Positions 13,795 to 28,589 of a stretch of DNA of 64,000 bases are shown here, piece by piece. The stretch is from Catenulispora sp. MAP5-51. GTDB lineage: Bacteria > Actinomycetota > Actinomycetes > Streptomycetales > Catenulisporaceae. The position numbers and the translations under genes are program-made. The DNA is taken from the NCBI RefSeq assembly GCF_041261205.1, contig NZ_JBGCCH010000010.1:1-64000 (forward strand), written 5' to 3'. The notes under the pieces were generated by a model. The model had not been told where the DNA came from. It did no database searches and worked only from the letters and a program-made list of their open reading frames with translations. How positions within the stretch are numbered: the first letter of the stretch is position 1; every line of letters starts with the position of its first letter.

Positions 13795-15617
13795 GCACGT
13801 CGACACTTCCCAACGCGGAACACTTCCGCCCAAAGCGCGCCGTGCTGTACTTGCGGGTTTCCCACGCCTCGCAGCTCAACACCGACTATGACCCTGAAGG
13901 CATCTCCATCCCCGCGCAGCGGACACACGGACAGAAGCGCGCAGCCGAACTCGGCGCTGAGATCGTCGCGGAGTTCATCGAGCCAGGACGCAGCGCGACC
14001 ACCATCGACGGACGCAAAGAGTTCCAAAAGATGATGGCGTACCTGCGTGCCCACAAGAACATCGACTACTTGATCACGTACGCGCGTTCGCGCCTGTTCC
14101 GAAACAGCGTCGATGCTGCGATCACCAAACGAGAGCTACGCAACCTCGGCACGGTGATCATCTCGATCATGGACTTCACCGAAGACAACCCGGTCGGCGA
14201 CCTGGTCGCAACGATCCTCGACGGCGTCAACGACTACCAGTCCAAAGCCCAAGGCGCCGACATCTCGCTGAAGATGGCCGCCAAAGTAGAGCGCGGCGGC
14301 TCGATCGCACAGGCACCGTTGGGCTACCTCAACGTGCGGGAGATCTTCGATGGTCGCGAGGTGCGCACCATCGCCGTAGACCCGGACCGCGCACCGCTGG
14401 TTCAAATGGGCTTCGAGCTGTACGCAACGGGCACCTACTCCTACGAAGACCTCTTGAACGCTCTTTCCGACGCTGGCCTACGTACCCGGCCGACCAAGAA
14501 GTACCCGGCGGGTAAACCGATCTCCAGGGGCAAGCTCGGGCAAATGCTGCGGGACCGCCATTACATCGGCATGGTGAGCATCAAGGGGAAGGAGTACCAG
14601 GGACGACACGAGCCGATCATCAGCCGGCCACTGTTCGACCGGGTCCAGGACGTCTTGGACCTCGAACGTGGCGGCGGCACGCGCAATCGCACGCACCATC
14701 ACTACCTGAAGGGCTCTGTCTGGTGTGCGCGCTGCTCAAGCCGCATGTTGTACACGCCGGGCAAGTCCCGCACGGGTGAGCAGTATTTCTACTTCCTGTG
14801 CACCGGTCGGCAAAAGCACACCTGCGACCTGCCATACCTCAGGGCTGCCGACGTCGAGCGGGCCGTCGAAGACAACTACACCACTGTCACCCTCTCCACA
14901 GGCCTGCGTACCCGGATCGCCACAGCCATGGATGCGGCCGTGACGGACAGCGGTGCTACCGGCAGCCTCATGCGTACCCAGCTCGCCCGACAGATCATGG
15001 CATTGAGCACCAAGATTGACGGCCTCCTGGACCTGGTCGGCAATCCAGATTGGCCACAGGACAAGCTCACCGCCAAGGTGCGCACCATCCGCGAGGAACA
15101 GGCACGGGCCCAATATCAGCTCGACCAGCTCCAAGCTCCCGATCTGGACGCTGGGTACTCGGCACTAACTGGGCTACTGGACCTGCTCGGCGACGTACAC
15201 CGGCTCTACCGCATCGCCAACAACGCGGCTCGCAAGGTACTCAATCGAGCGTGCTTCACCAAGATCTATATCGACGAGACAGACGGTGCGCCGTTTGTGG
15301 GCCGTGATGATCTCACCGACGCCATCCGGCCACTTGTCGAAACTCAACGCGCAGTGCTGCACGGATCAGCGGCCACACAGCATTACGGCGGTACCGCCCC
15401 GAGGGACGATACCGCCGTAACGGTTACTCCTACGGTCCTACTCGATGCCGTTCTTGCGAACGGCGGTTCGAGTAGCACCGCAATGGTGGGCCTAGGTGGA
15501 CTTGAACCACCGACCTCCGCCTTATCAGGGCGGCGCGCTAACCAACTGTGCCATAGGCCCCGGTTGGTAACGTCGAGAAGCTTACCCCACCGGGGGCGGT
15601 GCCCCAAAACCGCTTAG
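13791..15617 (+). CDS. Large serine recombinase (element integrase)
   Basis: 608 aa from the GTG at 13791. Resolvase domain at ~15-160 with catalytic Ser24 in YLRVSHASQ and the YARSRLFRN arginine motif; recombinase domain ~180-290; zinc ribbon ~300-360 (CARCSSRMLY, then FLCTGRQKHTC); coiled coil ~385-450. It integrates and excises the element. The last ~44 codons are the antisense of tRNA-Ile and the DNA beyond it (GGLEPPTSALSGRRANQLC is the tRNA read backwards), so the present C-terminus is partly host-encoded and will differ in the free circle. Serine integrases are less usual than tyrosine ones for tRNA-borne actinomycete elements. Confidence 0.9.
   Translation: MSTSTLPNAEHFRPKRAVLYLRVSHASQLNTDYDPEGISIPAQRTHGQKRAAELGAEIVAEFIEPGRSATTIDGRKEFQKMMAYLRAHKNIDYLITYARSRLFRNSVDAAITKRELRNLGTVIISIMDFTEDNPVGDLVATILDGVNDYQSKAQGADISLKMAAKVERGGSIAQAPLGYLNVREIFDGREVRTIAVDPDRAPLVQMGFELYATGTYSYEDLLNALSDAGLRTRPTKKYPAGKPISRGKLGQMLRDRHYIGMVSIKGKEYQGRHEPIISRPLFDRVQDVLDLERGGGTRNRTHHHYLKGSVWCARCSSRMLYTPGKSRTGEQYFYFLCTGRQKHTCDLPYLRAADVERAVEDNYTTVTLSTGLRTRIATAMDAAVTDSGATGSLMRTQLARQIMALSTKIDGLLDLVGNPDWPQDKLTAKVRTIREEQARAQYQLDQLQAPDLDAGYSALTGLLDLLGDVHRLYRIANNAARKVLNRACFTKIYIDETDGAPFVGRDDLTDAIRPLVETQRAVLHGSAATQHYGGTAPRDDTAVTVTPTVLLDAVLANGGSSSTAMVGLGGLEPPTSALSGRRANQLCHRPRLVTSRSLPHRGRCPKTA
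15383..15420. repeat. 11-bp inverted repeat in integrase 3' end
   Basis: TTACGGCGGTA (15383-15393) and its complement (15410-15420) around 16 bases. It lies within the integrase frame, about 65 bases before tRNA-Ile. Could be a terminator of the native int transcript or an attachment arm. Confidence 0.5.
15438..15475. repeat. Nested palindrome beside the attachment junction
   Basis: Outer arms CTACTCGA/TCGAGTAG (15438-15445, 15468-15475) enclose an inner hairpin GCCGTTC-TTGC-GAACGGC (15447-15464). It ends eight bases before the tRNA CCA end. Large serine integrases bind inverted half-sites of similar length, so this may be part of the hybrid att site. Confidence 0.5.
15484..15560 (-). tRNA. 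tRNA-Ile (GAT)
   Basis: 77 bases including an encoded CCA (complement at 15484-15486). Acceptor stem GGGCCTA/TAGGCCC, anticodon loop CTGATAA giving GAT, T-arm GGTTCAAGTCC. tRNA-Ile downstream of gyrA/DUF3566 is the usual actinobacterial order. Its 3' end faces the integrated element, marking the insertion point; the element leaves the tRNA intact. Confidence 0.95.
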
Positions 15618-15629
15618 TGGGGGGGTGCT

Positions 15630-16841
15630 TCAGGAGGCGGTGTCGTCGGCGAGGGTGACCTCTATGCCGCCGACGAGGGATGAGCACATGTTGTAGAGGT
15701 AGGCGGCCAGGGTGGCCAGGGCTGTGAACAGGACGATGTTCACCACGCTCACCAGGGCCGTGAAGCTCATCACCTTGCCGAAGGACAGGACCGAGGTCAG
15801 GGTGACGCTGTTGGGCTGGTTGGCGGGGGCCACGGAGGCCAGGGTGCGGTTGATCGAGTCGAAGACGCCGAGGGCGTTCAGGGCCGACCACAGGAGGGCC
15901 GCGGCTACCACCGAGACGACTGCGAAGGCGATCGAGAGGACGAATGTCGTCTTCATCACCGACCAGGGGTCGACCTTCGCCACGCGCAGGCGGGCCTTGC
16001 GGCCGCGCGGGGCGGCGCCGGGGGCCTGGGCCTGCTGCTGGTAGCGGGGCTGGCCCGAGGGGGAGCCGGCGGCCGGGTTGGTCGGGTTGCCCGGGCGCAC
16101 GGCCCAGCCGCCTCCGGCCTGCTGGCGGGTGCCCGCCTGGCCTTGAGCGGAGTCCGATTGCTGATACGCCACAGTGCCCATGGTAGGGGCTTCCTTGCGT
16201 CTTGCCCCGGTACGACGGCCTCCGCCGCTGGAAAGCCGCCCGGCCAGACCAGACAGGCCGGCCGTGATCGCGGTGGCCGCGCCCGACACGGCCGCGCTCG
16301 CGCTGGCGGCGGCACCGGCCGCGGCGGCGCCGCGGGTCCCGGGCGCGCCGGGAACGCTGGGAGCGCCGGGAACGCCTGGACCAGCAGCGGGACCTGAGGC
16401 AGGACCGACGCCAGGACCAGCACCGGGAGCAGCATTGGGGCCAGCAGCGTAGGCAGGAGCGAGGGCGGGGCCGGGGCCCGTCATGCCCGGAGCACCGTGA
16501 GAGGGAGCGCCATGAGCACCGGGCACGCCCTGGGCCATCGGAGCGGCGTGCGCGCCATGAGCACCCTGGCCCTGTCCGGCCTGGGGCGCCGGGCCGCCGG
16601 GCATGCCGGGGCCGCCATGACCAGGGGCATAACCAGGCGCGCGCCCACCCTGCGGCGGCCCGTAACCGGGCGGCGGCTGGTTCGGCGGCTGGTTCGGCGG
16701 CGGCGCCTGCCGGTGCGCACCGGGCGGCACGGCGTCGGGAACGGAAGCGGCGCCGGGGCCGGCCCCGTAAGCGCGGGGCCCGCCACCGACGCCGTCGGGG
16801 TCGGTTCCGAGGCCGGGATCGGTCGTCGTCTCGCTACTCAC
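15630..16841 (-). CDS. DUF3566 membrane protein with long disordered N-terminus
   Basis: 403 aa. The first ~285 residues are low-complexity Gly/Pro/Ala with short repeats such as PPNQPPNQPPPGY. The C-terminal ~115 carry the DUF3566 domain: two membrane helices (FVLSIAFAVVSVVAAALLW and VSVVNIVLFTALATLAAYLY) joined by a ~40-residue loop. This family is almost always encoded directly after gyrA in actinobacteria; its function is unknown, though membrane location suggests a link to the division or nucleoid machinery. The N-terminal extension is far longer than in most homologues. Confidence 0.85.
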   Translation of the reverse strand: MSSETTTDPGLGTDPDGVGGGPRAYGAGPGAASVPDAVPPGAHRQAPPPNQPPNQPPPGYGPPQGGRAPGYAPGHGGPGMPGGPAPQAGQGQGAHGAHAAPMAQGVPGAHGAPSHGAPGMTGPGPALAPAYAAGPNAAPGAGPGVGPASGPAAGPGVPGAPSVPGAPGTRGAAAAGAAASASAAVSGAATAITAGLSGLAGRLSSGGGRRTGARRKEAPTMGTVAYQQSDSAQGQAGTRQQAGGGWAVRPGNPTNPAAGSPSGQPRYQQQAQAPGAAPRGRKARLRVAKVDPWSVMKTTFVLSIAFAVVSVVAAALLWSALNALGVFDSINRTLASVAPANQPNSVTLTSVLSFGKVMSFTALVSVVNIVLFTALATLAAYLYNMCSSLVGGIEVTLADDTAS

Positions 16842-17055
16842 CCGGCCAAGCTACCGTTCTCATGCTCATAGGTCTCCCCGGCCCCGCAATTTTCCGTAGC
16901 TCGGACCATATGTTCGATGGACCTCAACGCTGCACCGTGCACATAGCCGGACACGTAACGGAATCGGTCCCAGGTCCAGGGCCCTGCGGCACACCGCCGA
17001 ACGGGGGTCACCCGTCTGCGCATCGGTGAAGCGCCGCCACCGCCGAAAACCAAAC

Positions 17056-17086
17056 GGCGGCACCGGTGCCTCGCACCGATGCCGCC
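17056..17086 (-). terminator. gyrA terminator hairpin
   Basis: Arms 17056-17069 and 17073-17086 (GGCGGCACCGGTGC) pair with one mismatch around a 3-base loop, 29 bases after the gyrA stop on the minus strand. Confidence 0.65.
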
Positions 17087-17114
17087 GCCTCGCGTTCTGC
17101 CAGGCCTCAGGCGA

Positions 17115-19775
<2,661 letters not shown>

Positions 19776-19842
19776 ATCTCAATCCTCGCTGTAAAGGAGA
19801 GGTGGTGCTCTCGTCAGGTTTGTTCGTGGACGGGTCGCGGAC

Positions 19843-22301
<2,459 letters not shown>

Positions 22302-22817
22302 TCAGCGTCCGCCGGGACCGACCACTTTCAGGGTCGCGATGGCGCCGGCGGCATCGCGGCCGCCGTGGGCCGCGCGGGAGGTCCCCAATTCGGCGTTCAG
22401 TTTCGCCAGTAGCTGCGGGGCCATCATCCGCAGTTCGGTGGCCCAGGCCGCGGAATCGGTGCGGACGGTGAGGACGCCGTCGTGGAACTCCTCCGGCCGG
22501 CAGTGCGCCGAGATGTGGCTGCCCACGATCTCGCCCCAGCGGCCCATGACGCCGCCGACCGCGGCCGGCACACTCCAGCCGCGATCCGCGATCATCCTGG
22601 GGATCGCCGAGGACAGCAGCTGCGGATCACGTTCGTCCGGGCCGGATCCCGAGCGCTGGCCCGAGTTGGTGTTACGCCGGCGGTTGCCGCTCCACCCCGC
22701 GCCGTTGTCCCGGCCCCGGGCGCGGGCCGCGGCCAGCGCGGCGCGGGCCAGGTCGACGCCCGAGCCCTCGGCGCCACCGTCTGTGCCGCCACCGTTGTCC
22801 ACAGGCTGTGGATTCAC
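22302..22817 (-). CDS. dciA: DciA-family (DUF721) helicase-associated replication protein
   Basis: 171 aa from a GTG at 22817 that overlaps the recF stop. The N-terminal ~75 residues are Gly/Asn/Arg-rich and disordered. The DUF721 domain occupies ~75-165, with [19 protein letters not shown] and the helical signature [19 protein letters not shown]. DciA is the ancestral loader/operator of the replicative helicase DnaB in bacteria without DnaC; its place between recF and gyrB is conserved in actinobacteria. Confidence 0.9.
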   Translation of the reverse strand: MNPQPVDNGGGTDGGAEGSGVDLARAALAAARARGRDNGAGWSGNRRRNTNSGQRSGSGPDERDPQLLSSAIPRMIADRGWSVPAAVGGVMGRWGEIVGSHISAHCRPEEFHDGVLTVRTDSAAWATELRMMAPQLLAKLNAELGTSRAAHGGRDAAGAIATLKVVGPGGR

Positions 22818-23959
22818 GCCTCACCCACCTGACCGTCGGCCACCCGGAACTTCTGCCCGATCAGCTGCTCGGGGACGTCGGCCTCCACCGCCGCGGTGAT
22901 GAGCACCTGGTCGGCGCCGGAGACGCGCTCGGCCAGCCGGCGGCGGCGCTTGGCGTCGAGTTCGGCGAAGACGTCGTCCAGGATCAGGACCGGCTCACCG
23001 CCGTCGGACCCGTCCGAGCGCAGCAGGTCGTACGCGGCCAAACGTAATGCCAGCGCGTACGACCAGGATTCGCCGTGGCTGGCGTAGCCGCGGGCCGGCA
23101 TGTGTTCTCCGGAGGCCGAGGTCAGCTCCAGCAACATTTCGTCGCGGTGCGGGCCGACCAGGGTGATGCCACGGTCCAATTCGTTAGCGCGAGCCTCGCC
23201 CAGAGCGGTCATGAACTGTTCCGTGAGGACGGCGACAGCCGGATCGGGCTCCGGGGAGATCGTCGAGCGGTAGCCGATGCGGGTCGCGCCCCCCTCGGCG
23301 ATCTCGACGTAACACTTGTCCACAAGGGGGGACAAGGTCGAGATCAGATTCAGTCGCGCGGCGACCAGTTCGGCCCCGGCCAGCGCCAGGTGGTGGTCCC
23401 AGGCGTCGAGCGTGGACATGTTGGGGCCGGAGGTCTTGTTACGCCGGGCCATCGCGGCCGTGCGCAGCAAAGTGTTCCGCTGCTTCAGGACCCTGTCGTA
23501 ATCGGCGCGGACGCCGGCGTACCGGGGCCAGCGCGCGACGAGCAGTTCGTCCAGGAACCGCCGCCGCTCTCCGGGGTCGCCCTTCACCAGCGCCAGATCC
23601 TCCGGCGCGAACAGCACGGTCCGCAGCACCCCGAGGACCTCGCGCGGCCGCGAGACCGGATTGCGGTTGAGCCGGGCCCGGTTCGCCCCGCCCGGGTTCA
23701 GCTCGATTTCCACAAGCTGTGTACGGCCTTCGCGCTCCACGTTCGCGCGCACTATGGCGCGCGGTGCGCCGAAGCGCACGAGCGGCTGGTCGGTGGCCAC
23801 GCGGTGGCTGTCGAGGGTGGCGATGTAGCCGATCGCCTCGACCAGGTTGGTCTTCCCCTGCCCGTTGGGGCCGACGAACGCGGTGACGCCTCCCTCGAGC
23901 GCGATCTCGAGGGAGGCGTACGAGCGGAAGTCCGCCAGCGACAGATGCGTGACCCGCAA
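22814..23959 (-). CDS. recF: DNA replication and repair protein RecF
   Basis: 381 aa. Starts [19 protein letters not shown], with Walker [11 protein letters not shown] at ~31-40, the ABC signature-like segment near [17 protein letters not shown], and Walker [14 protein letters not shown]. RecF is an SMC-like ATPase that, with RecO and RecR (recR is at 62.1 kb), loads RecA at gaps. Part of the dnaN-gnd-recF-dciA-gyrB run. The ATG is 9 bases from the gnd stop. Confidence 0.97.
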   Translation of the reverse strand: MRVTHLSLADFRSYASLEIALEGGVTAFVGPNGQGKTNLVEAIGYIATLDSHRVATDQPLVRFGAPRAIVRANVEREGRTQLVEIELNPGGANRARLNRNPVSRPREVLGVLRTVLFAPEDLALVKGDPGERRRFLDELLVARWPRYAGVRADYDRVLKQRNTLLRTAAMARRNKTSGPNMSTLDAWDHHLALAGAELVAARLNLISTLSPLVDKCYVEIAEGGATRIGYRSTISPEPDPAVAVLTEQFMTALGEARANELDRGITLVGPHRDEMLLELTSASGEHMPARGYASHGESWSYALALRLAAYDLLRSDGSDGGEPVLILDDVFAELDAKRRRRLAERVSGADQVLITAAVEADVPEQLIGQKFRVADGQVGEA

Positions 23960-23967
23960 TGGGTGTC

Positions 23968-24846
23968 CTAACTCTCCTTCTGCACGGCGTGTCCGCCGAA
24001 CTGATTGCGCAGCGCCGCGACCGCCTTCATCTGCGGCGAGTCCTCCTGGCGCGAGGTGAAGCGCGCGTACAGCGAGGCGGTGATCGCCGGGGTCGGCACG
24101 GCCATGTCGATACCGGCCTCCACGGTCCAGCGGCCCTCGCCGGAGTCGTCGGCGTAGCCGCGGATGCCCGCCAGGTGCTCGTCGTCGTCCAGGGCGCGGA
24201 CCAGCAGGTCCAGCAGCCAGGAGCGGATGACGGTGCCCTCCTGCCAGGAGCGGAAGACCTCGCGCACGTTGGTCACCTGCGGGGCGGCCTCCAGCAGCTC
24301 CCAGCCCTCGGCGAAGGACTGCATCATGCCGTACTCGATGCCGTTGTGGACCATCTTGGAGAAGTGGCCCGCCCCGACCGCGCCGGCGTGCACGAAGCCG
24401 CTGTCGCCCTCGGGCTTGAGCGCGTCGAAGACCGGCTGCACGCGGGCGATGTCGGCCTCGTCGCCGCCGACCATCAGGGCGTAGCCGTTCTGCAGGCCCC
24501 AGACACCGCCGGAGACGCCCGCGTCGACGAAGCCGACGCCCTTGGTCTTCAGCAGTTCGGCGTGCTTGATGTCCTCGGTCCAGCGCGAGTTGCCGCCGTC
24601 GATCACCAGGTCGCCGGTGTGCAGCAGGTCGGCCAGCTCGTTCACCGTGGCGTCGGTGGCATCGCCGGCCGGGACCATGATCCAGATCACCCGCGGCGCG
24701 GCCAGCGTCTGGACCAGCTCCTTCAGCGAGCCGACGTCGGCCAGCTTGGGGTCGCGGTCGTAGCCGACAACGGTGTGTCCGGCGCGGCGGATGCGCTCGC
24801 GCATATTGCCGCCCATCTTGCCCAGGCCGACAAGACCGATCTCCAT
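23968..24846 (-). CDS. gnd: 6-phosphogluconate dehydrogenase, decarboxylating
   Basis: 292 aa from the ATG at 24846, chosen over an upstream start because AGAGGGAAG precedes it and [15 protein letters not shown] is the true N-terminus of the family. Rossmann fold GLGKMG, substrate motif [11 protein letters not shown], catalytic Lys in [13 protein letters not shown]. It belongs to the short (about 300-aa) class. Oxidises 6-phosphogluconate to ribulose 5-phosphate. Its position between dnaN and recF is a hallmark of this part of the actinobacteria (as in Streptomyces). Confidence 0.95.
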   Translation of the reverse strand: MEIGLVGLGKMGGNMRERIRRAGHTVVGYDRDPKLADVGSLKELVQTLAAPRVIWIMVPAGDATDATVNELADLLHTGDLVIDGGNSRWTEDIKHAELLKTKGVGFVDAGVSGGVWGLQNGYALMVGGDEADIARVQPVFDALKPEGDSGFVHAGAVGAGHFSKMVHNGIEYGMMQSFAEGWELLEAAPQVTNVREVFRSWQEGTVIRSWLLDLLVRALDDDEHLAGIRGYADDSGEGRWTVEAGIDMAVPTPAITASLYARFTSRQEDSPQMKAVAALRNQFGGHAVQKES

Positions 24847-24931
24847 GGTCTTCCCTCTGTTTCTTCCGTCACCTTCACCTGATCGTGTCGGAACCGACCT
24901 TACGGGGCCTGAGAGGCGATCGCTTTCCGGG

Positions 24932-26119
24932 TCAGCCCGCGGACTGACCGGGGACACGCAGCGGCATCATCAGGTAACGGAATTCCTCCTGCGCGGGGGC
25001 GTCCAGCGCCGGGCGGCCCATGAGGACCGCGGGCTTGGAGGCCACCGTGAACGACAGCTGCGCGTACTGGGTGTCGATCACCTGCAGGCCGTCGAGCAGG
25101 AAGGCGGGGTTGAACGAGACGGAGATGTCCTCGCCGTCCAGGACCGCGTCCATGGCCTCGGAGGCCTGCGCCTCGTCGCCCGCGCCGGCCTCCAGGGTCA
25201 CCTCGCCCTGGGTGAAGGCCAGCTTGATCGGCGAGGTCCGGTCGGCCACCAGGGACACGCGCTTGGCGGCCTCCAGGAACGGCCCGGTCTCGACGGTCGC
25301 GGTGATGTTGTACTCGTTCGGGAACAGCGAGCGGTACTTCACGAACTCGCCGGACAGCAGCCGGGAGGTCATCCGCCGGGAGCCCTTGGCCCCGCTGGAG
25401 GCGCCGTCACCGGACTCGAAGCCGATCAGGCCCTCGCCGGCATCGCCCGAGGACAGCGCCAGGGAGACCCAGTCGCCCCCGGTGAGCGCCTTGGCGGTGT
25501 CCGACAGGACCTTGGAGGGGATCAGGGCGGTCGCGGTCATGTCGTCCTGCTCCGGCTTCCACTGGAGCTCGCGCACGGCCAGCCGGAACCGGTCGGTGGC
25601 CACCAGGGTGATCTTCTCGCCCTCGATCTCCACGCGGATGCCGGTGAGCATCGGGATGGTGTCGTCGCGCCCGGCGGCGATGGCCACCTGGGAGACCGCG
25701 CCGGCCAGGCCCGAGGCGGTGACCGCGCCGGTGGCGGTCGGCATGGTCGGCAGCGCCGGGTAGTCCTCGACCGGGAGCGTCTGCAGCGTGAAGCGGCTGG
25801 ATCCACAGCTGAGGAGAACCTTCGAGCCCTCGGTGGAGAACTCCACGGGGCGGTTCGGCAGCGACTTGGCGATGTCGGCGAGCAGCTTGCCGTGGATCAG
25901 GATCCGGCCCGGCTCGGTGACGTCGGCGGTGATCTGGGCCCGCGAGGAGACCTCGTAGTCGAACCCGGACAGGGTGACCGAGCCGCTGTCCCCTCCATCG
26001 CCTTCCGCGGCCTCGAAGACCAGGCCGGCCAGGACCGGGGCGGCCGGACGGCTGGGCAGGGACCGCGCAGTCCATGCCACGGCCTCGGAAAGGACGTCGC
26101 GCTCCACCCGGAACTTCAC
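24932..26119 (-). CDS. dnaN: DNA polymerase III beta sliding clamp
   Basis: 395 aa from the GTG at 26119, preceded by AGGAGG at a nine-base distance; an upstream start at 26191 is less likely. Three clamp repeats; conserved pieces include VKFRVERDVLSEAVAW at the N-terminus, LPVEDYPALP in the middle and YLMMPLRVPG at the C-terminus. Processivity ring for the replicase. First gene after the origin on the minus strand. Confidence 0.97.
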   Translation of the reverse strand: MKFRVERDVLSEAVAWTARSLPSRPAAPVLAGLVFEAAEGDGGDSGSVTLSGFDYEVSSRAQITADVTEPGRILIHGKLLADIAKSLPNRPVEFSTEGSKVLLSCGSSRFTLQTLPVEDYPALPTMPTATGAVTASGLAGAVSQVAIAAGRDDTIPMLTGIRVEIEGEKITLVATDRFRLAVRELQWKPEQDDMTATALIPSKVLSDTAKALTGGDWVSLALSSGDAGEGLIGFESGDGASSGAKGSRRMTSRLLSGEFVKYRSLFPNEYNITATVETGPFLEAAKRVSLVADRTSPIKLAFTQGEVTLEAGAGDEAQASEAMDAVLDGEDISVSFNPAFLLDGLQVIDTQYAQLSFTVASKPAVLMGRPALDAPAQEEFRYLMMPLRVPGQSAG

Positions 26120-26344
26120 CGGACACCGCCTCCTGCTTGCTTGCTCGCTGCTCGTCGGAACCAGCGTCCCATCATGCCGTCTGCGACCCACAGGCTGTGA
26201 ATCGGCGGTGCGTGTTGAGAGGTTCCAGTGTGCCTGAAACGAGCTTGGGCAGGAGTGGAAACGGCGACAACGGGGGAGGGAGTGTCAGAGGGCCCTGAAA
26301 GAGTGAATCCGTCTTCGCTGCGGTGGGACGTCCGACGAGTGGTC

Positions 26345-26612
26345 CGCAAGTTTTCCACAGATGTGGGCCGAGACGATTCAAATCGGCCGAGTTAGCTATC
26401 TGTAGTCGTAGTAGTAGTAGGGGCTGTGGATACTGTGGATAACCGGTCTTCGGGCAGCTCAGACCTATTTTGTTAGTCCACATTGCTTGTGTGTTCAACT
26501 GTGGAAAACAAATCATCTCTGGGGATAACTCGCTGGTATCCACACGTCCACTCAGTTACGCACAGCGTTGTCCACAGGTTATCCCCAGTTTTCCACGGAC
26601 TTGTCCCCAGGC
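26345..26612. other. oriC: cluster of DnaA boxes between dnaN and dnaA
   Basis: At least ten 9-mers fit TTNTCCACA or one-base variants, on both strands: 26351, 26425, 26434, 26474, 26500, 26536, 26568 (TTGTCCACA, the actinobacterial consensus), 26579, 26589 and 26601. Box orientation changes through the cluster. The region is the only AT-richer stretch of this length in the dnaA-dnaN gap (26120-26873), which otherwise holds no gene. Position and density identify the chromosomal origin. Confidence 0.92.
26398..26442. other. Candidate origin-unwinding element: DnaA-trios plus two boxes
   Basis: Reading 3' to 5' on the plus strand: two adjacent boxes (26434-26442, 26425-26433), a short GC stretch, then GAT-GAT-GAT-GAT-GCT-GAT triplets (about 26402-26420). 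This box/GC/trio order and polarity match the basal unwinding system described for Bacillus subtilis oriC. Confidence 0.6.
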
Positions 26613-26823
26613 TGCGGCGATCGTGGGTTCTGCCATGTGGGTGACATGTCGAACCTGCCGAACATCGTGCGTCCGGACCTCTCGTCCCGTCATCTCCTTA
26701 GCGACATAGAGCTTTGAAGCGGACATGCAGGACATTAGTCGACAAGGAGCTATGAAAGGTGGGAGGCACGGGTTTTCTCGATCTTCGGCGTGTCGCGCCC
26801 GGCGTGGCCGGCCCATGACACAA

Positions 26824-26855
26824 AGGGCCGCCACGCGCTGCGGCGTGACGGCCCT
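26824..26855 (-). terminator. dnaA terminator hairpin
   Basis: AGGGCCG (26824-26830) pairs with CGGCCCT (26849-26855), with an inner CACGC/GCGTG helix. It lies 19 bases past the dnaA stop on the minus strand and separates dnaA transcription from the origin. Confidence 0.65.
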
Positions 26856-26873
26856 CGGGGGACGAACTGCTGG

Positions 26874-28547
26874 TCAGCCCGACTGTTTGATGCGGTTGGT
26901 GAGTTCGGTGACCTGGTTGAAGATGGCGCGGCGCTCCGGCAGCAGCGAGCGGATCTTGCGGTCGGCGTGCATGACCGTGGTGTGGTCGCGGCCGCCGAAA
27001 GCCTGCCCGATCTTCGGCAGTGACAGGTCGGTGAGCTCCCGGCACAAATACATGGCGATCTGCCGCGCGGTCACCAGGATGCGACTGCGGGAAGTCCCAC
27101 AGAGATCCTCCATGGTGATGCCGAAGTACATCGCGGTCTGCACCATGATCGTCGAGACCGTGATCTCCGGACCCGCCGCGTCCGGCATCAGGTTCTTCAG
27201 GACGTCCTCGGCCAGCGACAAGTCGACAGGGGCCCGGTTCAGCGAGGCGTACGCCGTGACCCGGATCAGCGCGCCCTCGAGTTCGCGGATGTTGGTGGAG
27301 ATCTTGGAGGCGATGAACTCCAGGACCTCCGGCGGCGCGTTCAGGCCCTCCTGCTGCGCCTTCTTGCGCAGGATCGCGATCCGGGTCTCGAGCTCGGGCG
27401 GCTGGATGTCGGTGATCAGGCCCCATTCGAAGCGGGACCGCAGCCGGTCCTCCAGGGTGTTCAGCTGCTTGGGGGGCCGGTCGCTGGAGATGACGATCTG
27501 CTTGGAGGCGTTGTGGAGGGTGTTGAAGGTGTGGAAGAACTCCTCCTGCGTGCCCTCCTTGTTCTCCAGGAACTGGATGTCGTCGACCATCAGGATGTCG
27601 ACGTCGCGGTAGCGCTTGCGCAGGTGGTTGCCGGCGCCGTCGCGGATCGCGTTGATGAAGTCGTTGGTGAACTCCTCGGTGGACACGTAGCGCACGCGGG
27701 TGCCCGGGTACAGGTTGCGCGCGTAGTGGCCGATCGCGTGGAGCAGGTGCGTCTTGCCCAGGCCGGAGTCGCCGTAGATGAACAGCGGGTTGTATGCCTT
27801 GGCCGGGGCCTCGGCGACGGCGACCGCCGCGGCGTGGGCGAACCGGTTGCTGGAGCCGATGACGAACGTCTCGAAGACGTACTTCTCGTTGAGTTTGGCC
27901 TGCTGGGCCTTGGCGCCGTCGTCGGGCATCGAGGAGCGCGCACCGGGACTGCCGGTGGACAACGACAGGGTGGCCGCTATCGGGTCGCTCTCCTCGGGCG
28001 GCGGCTCGGAGATGCGCGGCGGGGGCAGGGCCACGCCGCCGGCCGAGGGCCGGGGCAGTTCGGTGGTGAAGGCCGGCTCGCTGTGGAAAGCCTGCGGGAC
28101 GGCCTGCTCGGCGCCGGATAGGGGCGCCGGCGGCGGGGTCCAGTGCGCCGGGGGCGGCGCGAGCTGCTGGATGACCGGGGCGGCCGGCGGGACCGGGCTG
28201 GGTGTCGAGGCCGGGGCGGGAGTGTTCTCCATCGCCTTGTCGACGAACAGGCTGAACTTGATGTCCGGACCGAACATCGCGGCCAGATGGGTGGTGAGCA
28301 TCGGCTCGAGCCGCTGCTCCAGATAGTTCTTGGAGAAGTCGTCCGGCACGGCCAGCACGATTGTGTCGCCGATCACCGTCCGGGCCTCCGGGATCATGAG
28401 GAAGGCCTGCTCGCTCTTGGTCAGGGAGCTGTCCGACTCGACGCGGGCGCGGAAGTGCGGCCACAGCGCCGTCGCCTCGCCGGGCGCGGCCGGCGGGTGC
28501 GGGACCGGGGTGTAGCCTTGCGGGTCGGACACGGCCTGCGGCTCCAT
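26874..28547 (-). CDS. dnaA: Chromosomal replication initiator DnaA
   Basis: 557 aa, ATG 28547. Domain I at ~25-110 (ending [12 protein letters not shown]), a Pro-rich domain II linker of about 130 residues, AAA+ domain III with Walker [12 protein letters not shown] near 258 and Walker [14 protein letters not shown], and domain IV with the DNA-binding signature [14 protein letters not shown]. The long linker is typical of Streptomyces-like actinobacteria. Binds the boxes at 26.35-26.61 kb and probably those upstream of its own gene. Confidence 0.98.
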   Translation of the reverse strand: MEPQAVSDPQGYTPVPHPPAAPGEATALWPHFRARVESDSSLTKSEQAFLMIPEARTVIGDTIVLAVPDDFSKNYLEQRLEPMLTTHLAAMFGPDIKFSLFVDKAMENTPAPASTPSPVPPAAPVIQQLAPPPAHWTPPPAPLSGAEQAVPQAFHSEPAFTTELPRPSAGGVALPPPRISEPPPEESDPIAATLSLSTGSPGARSSMPDDGAKAQQAKLNEKYVFETFVIGSSNRFAHAAAVAVAEAPAKAYNPLFIYGDSGLGKTHLLHAIGHYARNLYPGTRVRYVSTEEFTNDFINAIRDGAGNHLRKRYRDVDILMVDDIQFLENKEGTQEEFFHTFNTLHNASKQIVISSDRPPKQLNTLEDRLRSRFEWGLITDIQPPELETRIAILRKKAQQEGLNAPPEVLEFIASKISTNIRELEGALIRVTAYASLNRAPVDLSLAEDVLKNLMPDAAGPEITVSTIMVQTAMYFGITMEDLCGTSRSRILVTARQIAMYLCRELTDLSLPKIGQAFGGRDHTTVMHADRKIRSLLPERRAIFNQVTELTNRIKQSG

Positions 28548-28589
28548 TCTGTGCTCTGGCCCCTGCGGGACCGGCGGGCCGGCATCACG

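Noticed and set aside
26120-26344. Possible small gene between dnaN and the origin
   Set aside because: No frame has a start signal or conserved content; the region fits a promoter and origin flank.
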